Source: Pseudarthrobacter phenanthrenivorans Sphe3 | Lineage (GTDB): Bacteria > Actinomycetota > Actinomycetes > Actinomycetales > Micrococcaceae | DNA length: 64,000 nt | Direction: 5' to 3' | Assembly: GCF_000189535.1 (NCBI RefSeq) | Contig: NC_015145.1 | Location: 1,302,001-1,366,000, forward strand | Part shown: positions 33,301 through 41,572 of the stretch, piece after piece | How positions within the stretch are numbered: position 1 is the first letter of the stretch | Layout: every line of letters begins with the position of its first letter | Translations under genes and position numbers: made by a program | Notes under the pieces: model-generated | What the model was told of the DNA's origin: nothing | Seen by the model: the letters and a program-made list of their open reading frames with translations, nothing else | The model's database searches: none

Positions 33301-34449
33301 TCACACGCGGATCCGGTAGCCGCGCTTCACCACTGTCTCCACCAGCCGTCCGTCCGGGAGAGAGGACCGCAGCCGGCTGACGGTCATGTCCAGTGCGTGG
33401 ACGGAGCCGCGGAGTTCCAGCAGGTCGGACAGCGATTCGCGGGACAGGACCGCCCCGCCGGCGCCGAGGAGCGCGCGGAGCAGCAGCAGCGGGGCGGGTG
33501 CCAGTTCCACGGGCTGGCCGTCGATGCGCAGGCTGCGGCCGCGGAGCTCGATATTGCCTGACCTGGTATCCAGCCGCCGGACGTGGTTCAGGGCAAGGTG
33601 CTCGCACACCAGCCTGATCAATGCGCCCATGCGGAAGCGTTCCGGGATGAGCGGCGTCACCCCCGCGTCCAGGAGGGGCTGGGCCGTGACAGGTCCCACC
33701 ACGGCGGTGGTGACGCTGGTCTTGAGGGTGTCTATCAGCTGCTTGTAGACGCCCATCTCGTGCGCGGTGCTCCAGAGGGCGTCGACGGCGGGGGCACTGG
33801 TGAAGGTGAGGACGTCAAGGTTTCCGCTGCACACGGCTTCGATGAGGCGGGGGAGCTTGTCCTCGCCGTCAGGCTTGACCCAGCGGTAGGGGGTGACCGT
33901 GAGCACGGTGGCCCCGGACATGCGGAGGCGCTCAAGCTGCCTGACGTCGGTGTAGCCGTGCAGCTGCACGGCCACTGTCTTGCCCCGGACGCCCTCGGCC
34001 AGCAGCATGTCCACCAGTGTTGCGGTGGTCTCGTCGCTGCTGATTCCGACGTCGGCAAGGCCGGCCGCGCGCACGGCGCCGCGGGCTTTGGGTCCCCGGA
34101 CAAACATCCGGCAATTGCCCAGGACCTCCAGCAGCTGCTCACCGATGCCGAAGGAATCCGCGGCCTCGCACCAGCGGCGCATTCCGTAGGCGGTGGTGGC
34201 GATGCAGAGGTCCGGCCTGGCCTCGATGATGGCCCTCGTATCCTCGATGAGCCGCATGTCCTCCTGCACGGGGGCGATCTTCAGCGCGGGGGCGTGCAGT
34301 ACCTCGGCTCCACGCCGTTCCAGGGCCTCGATGAGGTCGCTGGAGCGGCGGTCGGAGGTGACGCCGATGCGGAAACCCTCCAAGGGCGATTCGGCAGTGT
34401 CCGGTACTTCTTCAACCCGCGGAGCGTCGGCAGGGGCAAGTGCAGTCAT
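33301..34449 (-). CDS. nnaR: Uroporphyrinogen-III synthase domain fused to a winged-helix DNA-binding domain (NnaR-type)
   Basis: A 382-residue two-domain protein. Residues ~25-270 are a HemD fold (FRIGVTSDRRSSDLIEALER, TTAYGMRRWCEA, TFTSAPAVDALW). Residues ~290-382 are an OmpR/PhoB-type winged helix (ELAPAPLLLLRALLGAGGAV, ending VDMTVSRLRS-like and VVKRGYRIRV). This architecture matches NnaR, which in Streptomyces and Mycobacterium controls nitrate/nitrite assimilation genes together with GlnR. The ATG has AAAGGA upstream. It lies between cobA and the short FAD protein. Whether the HemD domain is still catalytic is open. Confidence 0.85.
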   Translation of the reverse strand: MTALAPADAPRVEEVPDTAESPLEGFRIGVTSDRRSSDLIEALERRGAEVLHAPALKIAPVQEDMRLIEDTRAIIEARPDLCIATTAYGMRRWCEAADSFGIGEQLLEVLGNCRMFVRGPKARGAVRAAGLADVGISSDETTATLVDMLLAEGVRGKTVAVQLHGYTDVRQLERLRMSGATVLTVTPYRWVKPDGEDKLPRLIEAVCSGNLDVLTFTSAPAVDALWSTAHEMGVYKQLIDTLKTSVTTAVVGPVTAQPLLDAGVTPLIPERFRMGALIRLVCEHLALNHVRRLDTRSGNIELRGRSLRIDGQPVELAPAPLLLLRALLGAGGAVLSRESLSDLLELRGSVHALDMTVSRLRSSLPDGRLVETVVKRGYRIRV

Positions 34450-34463
34450 GGGGGTCAATCCTT

Positions 34464-35498
34464 TCACGAACCCAGCAGCGAGGCCGCCAGCCGGTCCAGG
34501 TCGGCGGCGGCCTCGGCATGACCGCGGTTGGCCTCAGCCACCCGAACCACCTCGCCGATGACCAGTACGGCAGGGTTGCTGCAGCCGGCAGCCGCCGAGG
34601 CGATGGTGCCCAGGTCGGCAATGGTGGTGCGCTGTCCGGGCCGGTATCCGCGCTCCACGACTGCCATGGGCATGTCGGGCCGCATCCCGGCCCGGCGCAG
34701 TCCTGCGGCGAGCTGGTGCAACGTGCCGATGCCCATCAGCACAACGATCGTGCCGCCCAGCCCGGCAAGGTGCTGGTGCTCCTTCTCGGTCAGTGGGGCG
34801 TGCCCGGAAACCACGGTGAACATGTGGCTGACTTCCCGGTGCGTGACCGGGATTCCTGCGGCGGCCGGAACCGAGATGGCGCTGGTGACCCCGGAGATGA
34901 CGCGGACTTTGACGCCGGCTGCCACACAGGCTGCAACTTCCTCGCCGCCCCGGCCGAAGACGTAGGGGTCTCCGCCCTTGAGCCGGACCACGTTGTTGCC
35001 GGCCAATGCGCTTTCCACCATGAGCTTTTCAATGTCGCACTGGCTGACCTTGTGGTGGCCCGGCTTCTTGCCAACGTCCACAAGCTCGGCCGAGGTCAGG
35101 GAAGGGAGCTCCTGGTACGGCGCCAGCCGGTCGTAGAACACCACGTCGGCGTCGCGAAGGGCCTTGATGGCGGCGATGGTGAGGAGTTCGGTGGTGCCGG
35201 GGCCGCCGCCCACCAGGGTCACCTGGCCGGGAGCACCCGCGGCGGGTTCGGCGGCAACGGGAATGCCGGCTGCGCGGCACCGGTCCAGGAGGTTCTCCCA
35301 GCCGGGCTGTCCGTCGTCCACCGCGGCCACCAGGAACGGGCGTTCGGGCAGCGGTCCGTCATGTCCTGCCCCCTGGGGGCTGCTCAGGCGGGAGACGACG
35401 GCGCCCGCGGCTTCGTAGCGGCGGACCGCCTGGCGGGCAGCGTGGTCCGAGCCGGTGACCAGGACTTCCCGGCCGGTCAGGTCAATGCTGAGCTGCAT
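34464..35498 (-). CDS. cobA: Uroporphyrinogen-III C-methyltransferase (SUMT), with short CysG-like N-terminal remnant
   Basis: SUMT methylates uroporphyrinogen III twice to give precorrin-2, the first committed step to siroheme, the NirB cofactor. 344 residues. The methyltransferase domain starts at about residue 90 (VTLVGGGPGTTELLTIAA), with VVRLKGGDPYVFGRGGEE and VSGVTSAISVPAAAGIPVTHR. The first ~90 residues resemble only a shortened precorrin-2 dehydrogenase/ferrochelatase domain (GREVLVTGSDHAARQAVRRY) and are too short for that activity. The start is two bases after the nirB stop, so it is cotranscribed. Confidence 0.93.
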   Translation of the reverse strand: MQLSIDLTGREVLVTGSDHAARQAVRRYEAAGAVVSRLSSPQGAGHDGPLPERPFLVAAVDDGQPGWENLLDRCRAAGIPVAAEPAAGAPGQVTLVGGGPGTTELLTIAAIKALRDADVVFYDRLAPYQELPSLTSAELVDVGKKPGHHKVSQCDIEKLMVESALAGNNVVRLKGGDPYVFGRGGEEVAACVAAGVKVRVISGVTSAISVPAAAGIPVTHREVSHMFTVVSGHAPLTEKEHQHLAGLGGTIVVLMGIGTLHQLAAGLRRAGMRPDMPMAVVERGYRPGQRTTIADLGTIASAAAGCSNPAVLVIGEVVRVAEANRGHAEAAADLDRLAASLLGS

Positions 35499-35500
35499 GC

Positions 35501-38131
35501 CTATACCTCGCTCTCGTTGCCGGTGCGTACGGGGATGGAGGCGCCGATGAGGACCTTGCCCTTCTCCTCGGGCGTGGCAGGGCGCATCTGGCCGCGCTCG
35601 TCGGGGACGAAGGTGATGGAATCGTCCTTCTGGTCAGGGGCGTTGACGAAGGAGCGGAACCGGCGAAGGCGCTCGGGGTCCTTCAGGGTGTCTGCCCATT
35701 CGTCGATGTAGGTGTCCACGTGCTTGGCCATGGCAGCTTCGAGGTCCGCGGCGATGCCCAGGGTGTCCTTCACGACGACGTCCTCGACGTGCTTGATGCC
35801 GCCGTCGAGCTCTTCCTGCCAGCGTGCGGTGCGCTGGAGCCGGTCCGCGGTGCGGATGTAGTACATGAAGTAGCGGTCGATGTACTTGATCAGCGTTTCG
35901 TCGTCGAGGTCCTTGGCCAGCAGCTGGGCGTGGGCCGGGGTGGCGCCGCCGTTGCCGCCGACGTACAGGTTCCAGCCGTCGGCGGTGGCGATGACGCCCA
36001 CGTCCTTGCCCCGGGCCTCGGCGCATTCGCGGGCACAGCCGGAGACGCCCATCTTGAGCTTGTGCGGGCTGCGGAGGCCGCGGTAACGCAGTTCCAGCTG
36101 GATGGCCATGGCTACCGAATCCTGGACGCCGAACCGGCACCAGGTGGAACCCACGCACGACTTCACGGTGCGCAGGCTCTTGCCGTAGGCCTGGCCGGAT
36201 TCGAAGCCGGCGTCCACCAGTTCCTTCCAGATTTCCGGCAGTTGCTCCAGCCGGGCGCCGAACATGTCGATCCGCTGCCCGCCGGTGATCTTGGTGTACA
36301 GGTTGTACTTTTCGGCGACGGCGGCGATCACGCCGAGCTTCTTGGGAGTGATTTCGCCGCCGGCAATGCGCGGGACAACCGAGTAGGTGCCGTCCTTCTG
36401 CATGTTGGCCAGGGCACGGTCGTTGGTGTCCTGCAGGGTGCCGCGGCCGGCGTCCAGAACGTAGGCGCTGTTCTGGCTGGCCAGGATGTTGGCGATGGTT
36501 GGCTTGCAGATGTCGCAGCCGGCGCCGGTGCCGTACTTGGCCATGATCTCCTCGAAGGAGGTCAGTTCCAGGACGCGGATGGCGTCGAACAGTTCCTGGC
36601 GGGACAGTTCGATGTGTTCGCAGAGGGCCTTGGAGACCTCGACGCCGGACTTGGTCAGTTCGGTTTCCAGCAGCTTCTTCAGCATGGGGACGCAGGAACC
36701 ACACTGGGTACCGGCACGGGTGCAGCCCTTGAGCTCGCCGAGTTCCTGGACGGGTGCGTTGCCTTCGCAGGCGCCGCAGCCGTTGATGGTGTCCCGGATG
36801 GTCCCGGCTGTGACGTTGTTGCAGGAGCAGAGGGTGGCGTCGTCGGGCAGTTCGGTCTCGGGGGCCTCGCCGCCGCCGGCGGCGCTGAGGAACGCGCCGG
36901 GCTCGGCGGGGAGTTCCCGGCCCAGCAGGGGGCGCAGGCTCATGTACGGTGAGGCGTCGCCGACGAAGATGCCGCCCAGGAGGGTCTTGGCGTCGTCCGT
37001 GGTGACGATCTTCTGGTACACGCCGCGGGCCGGGTCTGCGTAGACGATCTCGAGCGCGTGCTCGGTCTTGGCGAAGGCGTCCCCAAAGCTGGCAACGTCC
37101 ACGCCGGAGAGCTTCAGCTTGGTGGCGGTGTCGAAGCCGGGGAAGGTGGCGTCGCCGCCGTGAAGCCGGTCCGCGACGATTTCGGCCATGGTGTTGGCGG
37201 GGGCCACCAGGCCAAGGCACATGCCGCCGAAGTTGGCTACCTCGCCGATGGCCCAGATTCCGGGTACCTCGGTGGCGCAGAAGTCATTGATGACCACGCC
37301 GCCGCGCTGGCCCAGGCTGAACACCTGCTCTTCGCCTTCGGCGGCGCGGAAAAGCTCGTCCCGCGGCCGGACGCCGATGGCCACGATCACGATGTCCGCG
37401 TCGATGACCCGGCCGTCAGCCATGAGGACTCCGGTGACCTGGCCGTCGTCGTCGGAAATAACCTCGGACGGGAAGACGCCGCCGTGGACTTCAAAGCCCT
37501 TGGCCTTGATGAGGCGGCCCATCGCCTGGCCTGCGCCTTCGTCAAGCTGGGTGGCCATCAGCCACTGCGACCCGTCGATGACGATCGGGTTGGCGCCCAG
37601 CTGTTCGGTGCCGGCGGCCGATTCGAGCCCGAGCAGCCCGCCGCCGATGGTGACGGCGTTGACCTTGCGGCCCAGCTTTTCGCGCAGTTCCGCGATGGCC
37701 TTGTTGATGGCCCAGACATCCTCCAGGGTCCGGTAGACGTGCGTCTTGTCAGCGCCGGGGATGGGAAGGCGGGCGGCATTGGAACCGGTGGCCACCACCA
37801 GTTCGTCATAGTCGAAGACGTTGCCGGCAGCCGTTTCCACGCTCTTGGCCTCGGCGTTGATCTTAATGACCCGCTCGCCGGTTTTCAGTTCCAGGGACGG
37901 GTGGTCCCACATGGAGGCCGTGCCAAGGGTCAGGTCAACGTCCTTGTCAGTGAGGGCCTTGGACAATGCGACCCGGTCATAGGGAAGGTGGACCTCTTCG
38001 GTGAGCACCGTGACATGCCAGCCATCGAGGCCACGGGCGTGCATCGCGTCGGCAAAGCGGTGGGCTGCCGGGCCGCCACCGGCGACGACGATGCGGCGCG
38101 GAGTCTCTGTACGGGAAGTCTGTTCGGTCAC
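35501..38131 (-). CDS. nirB: Nitrite reductase [NAD(P)H] large subunit
   Basis: NirB reduces nitrite to ammonium in the cytoplasm using NAD(P)H, FAD, siroheme and Fe-S centres. 876 residues. The N-terminal FAD/NAD domains begin IVVAGGGPAAHRFADAMH. A BFD-like [2Fe-2S] domain with CSCNNVTAGTI (~433) and GTQCGSC follows. The sulfite/nitrite reductase half-domain binds siroheme and [4Fe-4S] through CVGSTWCRFG (~657-663) and GVSGCARECAEARG (~697-701). The start is GTG with AAAGG upstream. It heads a minus-strand nirB-cobA-nnaR unit, divergent from nirD. Confidence 0.96.
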   Translation of the reverse strand: MTEQTSRTETPRRIVVAGGGPAAHRFADAMHARGLDGWHVTVLTEEVHLPYDRVALSKALTDKDVDLTLGTASMWDHPSLELKTGERVIKINAEAKSVETAAGNVFDYDELVVATGSNAARLPIPGADKTHVYRTLEDVWAINKAIAELREKLGRKVNAVTIGGGLLGLESAAGTEQLGANPIVIDGSQWLMATQLDEGAGQAMGRLIKAKGFEVHGGVFPSEVISDDDGQVTGVLMADGRVIDADIVIVAIGVRPRDELFRAAEGEEQVFSLGQRGGVVINDFCATEVPGIWAIGEVANFGGMCLGLVAPANTMAEIVADRLHGGDATFPGFDTATKLKLSGVDVASFGDAFAKTEHALEIVYADPARGVYQKIVTTDDAKTLLGGIFVGDASPYMSLRPLLGRELPAEPGAFLSAAGGGEAPETELPDDATLCSCNNVTAGTIRDTINGCGACEGNAPVQELGELKGCTRAGTQCGSCVPMLKKLLETELTKSGVEVSKALCEHIELSRQELFDAIRVLELTSFEEIMAKYGTGAGCDICKPTIANILASQNSAYVLDAGRGTLQDTNDRALANMQKDGTYSVVPRIAGGEITPKKLGVIAAVAEKYNLYTKITGGQRIDMFGARLEQLPEIWKELVDAGFESGQAYGKSLRTVKSCVGSTWCRFGVQDSVAMAIQLELRYRGLRSPHKLKMGVSGCARECAEARGKDVGVIATADGWNLYVGGNGGATPAHAQLLAKDLDDETLIKYIDRYFMYYIRTADRLQRTARWQEELDGGIKHVEDVVVKDTLGIAADLEAAMAKHVDTYIDEWADTLKDPERLRRFRSFVNAPDQKDDSITFVPDERGQMRPATPEEKGKVLIGASIPVRTGNESEV

Positions 38132-38213
38132 TGATGGGCCTTTCGCATGGGCCGCAGGCAGTTTTCCCTGCAGCCTTCTCTGACGAGCTGTCCATCCAGA
38201 CTAGGAAGCCGCA

Positions 38214-38262
38214 GTTTCGCTTCAGTTTCCCGATTGTTTCGTCAACTTAACTTCTGCATCAC
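38214..38262. promoter_or_regulatory. GlnR-like operator array between nirB and nirD
   Basis: Five 5-mers lie exactly 11 bp apart on the plus strand: GTTTC (38214), GTTTC (38225), GTTTC (38236), TTAAC (38247) and ATCAC (38258). On the minus strand this reads GTGAT-n6-GTTAA-n6-GAAAC-n6-GAAAC-n6-GAAAC. The actinobacterial GlnR box is gTnAC-n6-GaAAC repeated with the same register. The position between divergent nirB and nirD fits control by GlnR and/or NnaR. Confidence 0.65.
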
Positions 38263-38406
38263 GAACGCATTTCCGGGGACGTGAGGTGTCTTTTACCCGC
38301 TGGACACATTGGCTGCATGCCTTTGAAACACCCGGAGCCTAGCGTGGAACACGGCCGCAGAAGGGGCCATGGAGAAGGACTATACGCACAGGGAGAGGGG
38401 CCGGAC

Positions 38407-38781
38407 ATGACGGCAACACTGGAACTTGGGGCACTTGAAGCCGGCCTGGACGAGGCCGCATCCGGCTGGCACAGCGTCTGCGCCGTGGACGACCTGGAAC
38501 CGGCCTGGGGTGAAGCCGCCCTGATCGCTGGACGCCAGGTTGCCCTGTTCCGTACGGGCGCCGCCCAGGTTTTCGCGGTGTCCCACGAGGACCCGGCGAC
38601 CGGAGCGCACGTCATGGCCCGGGGCATCCTGGGCTCGAAGGGCACCCGTCCCACCATCGCCTCGCCCCTGCACAAAGAGGTCTACGACCTGGAAACCGGT
38701 GAATGCTTCAGCACCCCGGGCCTGGGCCTGGCGACCTTCCGCACGCGGATCGTTGACGGCATCATCGAGGTCCAGCTGTAG
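38407..38781 (+). CDS. nirD: Nitrite reductase [NAD(P)H] small subunit
   Basis: A 124-residue Rieske-fold small subunit that partners NirB. It begins with a short variable stretch and then WHSVCAVDDLEPAWGEAALI, with the fold-typical SPLHKEVYDLETGEC. The Cys-His pairs that hold a Rieske cluster are not present (SHEDPATGAHV where C-x-H is expected), as is usual in NirD. GAGAGGGG lies upstream of the ATG. Unlike the common nirBD order, it is divergent from nirB across a 275-bp regulatory gap. It is convergent with the phosphohexomutase gene. Confidence 0.92.
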   Translation: MTATLELGALEAGLDEAASGWHSVCAVDDLEPAWGEAALIAGRQVALFRTGAAQVFAVSHEDPATGAHVMARGILGSKGTRPTIASPLHKEVYDLETGECFSTPGLGLATFRTRIVDGIIEVQL

Positions 38782-38787
38782 CTGGAC

Positions 38788-40554
38788 CTACAGTCCCAGG
38801 GCTTCGCTGACGTCCCGCAGCACCTCATCCAGTGCCGCCCGCACCGACTGCCGGGCCGCGGGCAGTTCCGCCGCCGAACCCACCTGGTGGATCACTTCCA
38901 GGTAGCACTTGAGCTTGGGCTCGGTGCCGCTGGGGCGGATGATCACCCGGGTCAGGTCGCGGGTGACGTACAGCAGGCCGTCGGTGGGAGGCAGCTGGTC
39001 CGTACCTTCGGCAAGGTCGGTGTAAACCTCCACTGAGGAGGACCCGAACGTCTCCGGCGGGGAAACACGAAGCCGGTTCATCATGGCGTCAAGGAGCCCC
39101 AGGTCCGCCACCCTGATACTCAGCTGGTCGCTGGCGTGCAGGCCGTGCTGGAGGTAGAGCTCGTCCAACGTGTCAAAAACGGTCTTGCCCTCGGCCTTGG
39201 CGGCAGCTGCGAGTTCCGCGATCAGCAGTGCGGCGGAGATGCCGTCCTTGTCCCGCACCAGGTCCGGGGCCACACAGTAACCCAGGGCTTCCTCGTAGCC
39301 GTACACCAGGCCGGGCACCCGGGAAATCCACTTGAACCCGGTCAGTGTTTCCTGGTGGGCGTACCCTGCTGCCGCCGCGATGCGGGCCAGCAGCCGCGAA
39401 GAAACGATTGAACTGGCGAACACTCCTGTAGCGCTTTCCTCCGCGCCGCCGTCGTCCGCCCCTCTGCCTGCCGCGCGACGTGCCGCCACATGCGCGCCCA
39501 GCAGCGCACCCACTTCATCCCCGCGCAGCATCCGCCACGCGCCGGTGTCCGGGTCCTTGGCGGCAACGGCTGCCCGGTCGGCGTCCGGATCGTTGGCAAT
39601 CACAATGTCCGCGGCGTGCTGCTCGGCAGCCTGGAGCGCCAGGTCAAGGGCGCCCGGTTCTTCCGGGTTCGGGAAGCTGACAGTGGGGAAATCGGGGTCC
39701 GGGTCGGCCTGCTCCGCCACCAGGGTGATGTCCTTGAAACCTGCGGCCTTGAGCACGCCCAGGGCAGTCTCGCCACCCACGCCGTGCAACGGGGTGAGGA
39801 CGATGCGCAGGTCGCGCGCGGGGAAGTGCTCCGGGAGGGCAAGCGCTGCGACGGCCGCCTCGTAGCCGGCAGCAAGGCTTCCATCCAGGACCGTCCAGCC
39901 GTCACGGGCCAGGCTGATCGTTTCAATGGGCCCTGCGGCGTTGATCCGGGCGGCGATATCGGCGTCGAAGGGGGTCACGATCTGGGCGCCGTTCCCGCTG
40001 TCCGGGACAGCGTGCCGGCCCAGGTACACCTTGTAGCCGTTGTCCTGCGGGGGGTTGTGGCTTGCGGTCACCATGACTCCGCCGTCACACTCCAGGGCCC
40101 GGACGGCGTAAGCCAGCACGGGAGTGGGAAGCGCCGACGGCATCAGGAAGGTCTCAATCCCGGCTGCCGTGAAGATGGCGGCGGTTTCCTGCGCGAAGAC
40201 GTCCGAGTTGTGCCGGGCATCGTAGCCGACGACGGCGCGGGGCCGGGTCCCGGGGGAGGCCTCGCCTACCGCCGAGCGCAGGAAGTCCGCAAGCCCCGCA
40301 GCTGCGCGGCGCACCACCACCCGGTTCATCCGGTTCGGTCCCGGGCCCAGGGCGGCACGGAGGCCGGCCGTGCCAAACTGCAGCGTGCCGCGGAAGCTGT
40401 CCTCCAGTTCCTGCCGGGCGGCCGGGGCGCCCTCCTCCACCAGCCGCACGAGCTCAAGGAGGGATGCCGAGGTCACGGGATCCGGGTCTTTGGCAGCCCA
40501 TTCGCGGGCTTCAGTGAGCAGGCGGAAATCGGCATCGGAAGACGTCATGGGCAT
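38788..40554 (-). CDS. Phospho-sugar mutase (phosphoglucomutase/phosphomannomutase family)
   Basis: A 588-residue alpha-D-phosphohexomutase. The four expected sites are visible: phosphoserine loop VMVTASHNPPQDNGYKVYLG, metal loop VIANDPDADRAAVAAKD, sugar-binding loop around GFKWISRVPGLVYGYEEALG, and the phosphate-binding C-terminus IIRPSGTEPKLKCYLEV. The length and sequence fit the PGM2-like group, which can include phosphopentomutase activity; next to a purine nucleoside phosphorylase this would make sense, but it is inference. Two candidate ATGs lie six bases apart at the start. Confidence 0.92.
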   Translation of the reverse strand: MPMTSSDADFRLLTEAREWAAKDPDPVTSASLLELVRLVEEGAPAARQELEDSFRGTLQFGTAGLRAALGPGPNRMNRVVVRRAAAGLADFLRSAVGEASPGTRPRAVVGYDARHNSDVFAQETAAIFTAAGIETFLMPSALPTPVLAYAVRALECDGGVMVTASHNPPQDNGYKVYLGRHAVPDSGNGAQIVTPFDADIAARINAAGPIETISLARDGWTVLDGSLAAGYEAAVAALALPEHFPARDLRIVLTPLHGVGGETALGVLKAAGFKDITLVAEQADPDPDFPTVSFPNPEEPGALDLALQAAEQHAADIVIANDPDADRAAVAAKDPDTGAWRMLRGDEVGALLGAHVAARRAAGRGADDGGAEESATGVFASSIVSSRLLARIAAAAGYAHQETLTGFKWISRVPGLVYGYEEALGYCVAPDLVRDKDGISAALLIAELAAAAKAEGKTVFDTLDELYLQHGLHASDQLSIRVADLGLLDAMMNRLRVSPPETFGSSSVEVYTDLAEGTDQLPPTDGLLYVTRDLTRVIIRPSGTEPKLKCYLEVIHQVGSAAELPAARQSVRAALDEVLRDVSEALGL

Positions 40555-40650
40555 AAACCTATCGTCATTGCTCCTTGAGTTCCTGCAACGCGGGGTCAGA
40601 TGATGCGCATGACGGGCCCCGGATGGGGCCGGAAACGACCCCGTGTCTTT

Positions 40651-41469
40651 TCAGAGCCGGGCAATGATTTCGGCCAGCAGCTTTGAAATCCGCGGACCCG
40701 CGGCCTCACCGGATTCGAGGACTTCCTGGTGGCTCAACGGCTGGGGGCTGATTCCGGCGGCAAGGTTGGTGACCAGGGAGATGCCGAACACCTCCATCCC
40801 GGCGTGCCGCCCGGCGATGGCCTCCAGCGCCGTTGACATGCCCACCAGGTCGGCACCGATGCGCTTGGCATACTGCACCTCGGCAGGCGTTTCGTAGTGC
40901 GGGCCGGGGAACTGTGCGTACACGCCCTCGTCCAGGGTGGCGTCAACTTCCCGGGCAAGTTCCCGGATGCGTGCGGAGTAGAGGTCCGTCAGGTCCACGA
41001 ACGTTGCACCCTCCAGCGGGGAAGCCGCGGTGAGGTTGATGTGGTCACTGATCAGCACCGGGGTGCCCGGGGACCACTTTTCCTGCAGCCCGCCGCAGCC
41101 GTTGGTGAGCACCAGGGTTTTGCAGCCTGCGGCCGCCGCTGCACGGATCCCGTGGACGACTGCCCGTACGCCCTTGCCCTCGTAATAGTGGGTCCGTGCG
41201 CCCAGGACCAGTGCCCTTTTGCCGCCCTTGGTCAGCACCGAGCGGAGGGTGCCCACGTGTCCTTCCACGGCAGGGGCGTGGAAGCCCGGAACCTCCTCGG
41301 CCGAGAGGGTGGCTGTGGTTTCGCCGATCAGCTCAGCTGCCTCGCCCCAGCCGGAGCCGAGCACCAGGGCGACGTCGTGGCTGTCCACGCCGGTTTCCTC
41401 GGCGATGTAGTCGGCAGCGGCGCGGGCGGCCGCGAAGGGATCGGTGTTCAGGAAGTCAGTTGTACTCAC
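40651..41469 (-). CDS. Purine-nucleoside phosphorylase
   Basis: A 272-residue trimeric-type (PNP/MTAP family) phosphorylase that splits purine nucleosides with phosphate in salvage. Family stretches include VALVLGSGWGEAAELIG (phosphate site), LGARTHYYEGKGVRAVVHGI, LTNGCGGLQEKWSPGTPVLI and GMSTALEAIAGRHAGMEV. The start is GTG with no strong ribosome site. It is upstream of the phosphohexomutase on the same strand (96-bp gap) and divergent from the LpdA-type gene. The neighbouring mutase and deoC at 31421 supply plausible later steps. Confidence 0.94.
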   Translation of the reverse strand: MSTTDFLNTDPFAAARAAADYIAEETGVDSHDVALVLGSGWGEAAELIGETTATLSAEEVPGFHAPAVEGHVGTLRSVLTKGGKRALVLGARTHYYEGKGVRAVVHGIRAAAAAGCKTLVLTNGCGGLQEKWSPGTPVLISDHINLTAASPLEGATFVDLTDLYSARIRELAREVDATLDEGVYAQFPGPHYETPAEVQYAKRIGADLVGMSTALEAIAGRHAGMEVFGISLVTNLAAGISPQPLSHQEVLESGEAAGPRISKLLAEIIARL

Positions 41470-41572
41470 CAGTACAAGCTATCCTGCCGCCCGTGATGGC
41501 GCCCACCCTGCGGTTTTCCTGAGAGAGCGTTTTCTTTGGCGGAGCGTGCAGGATGCAGGAGAATAGGGAATT

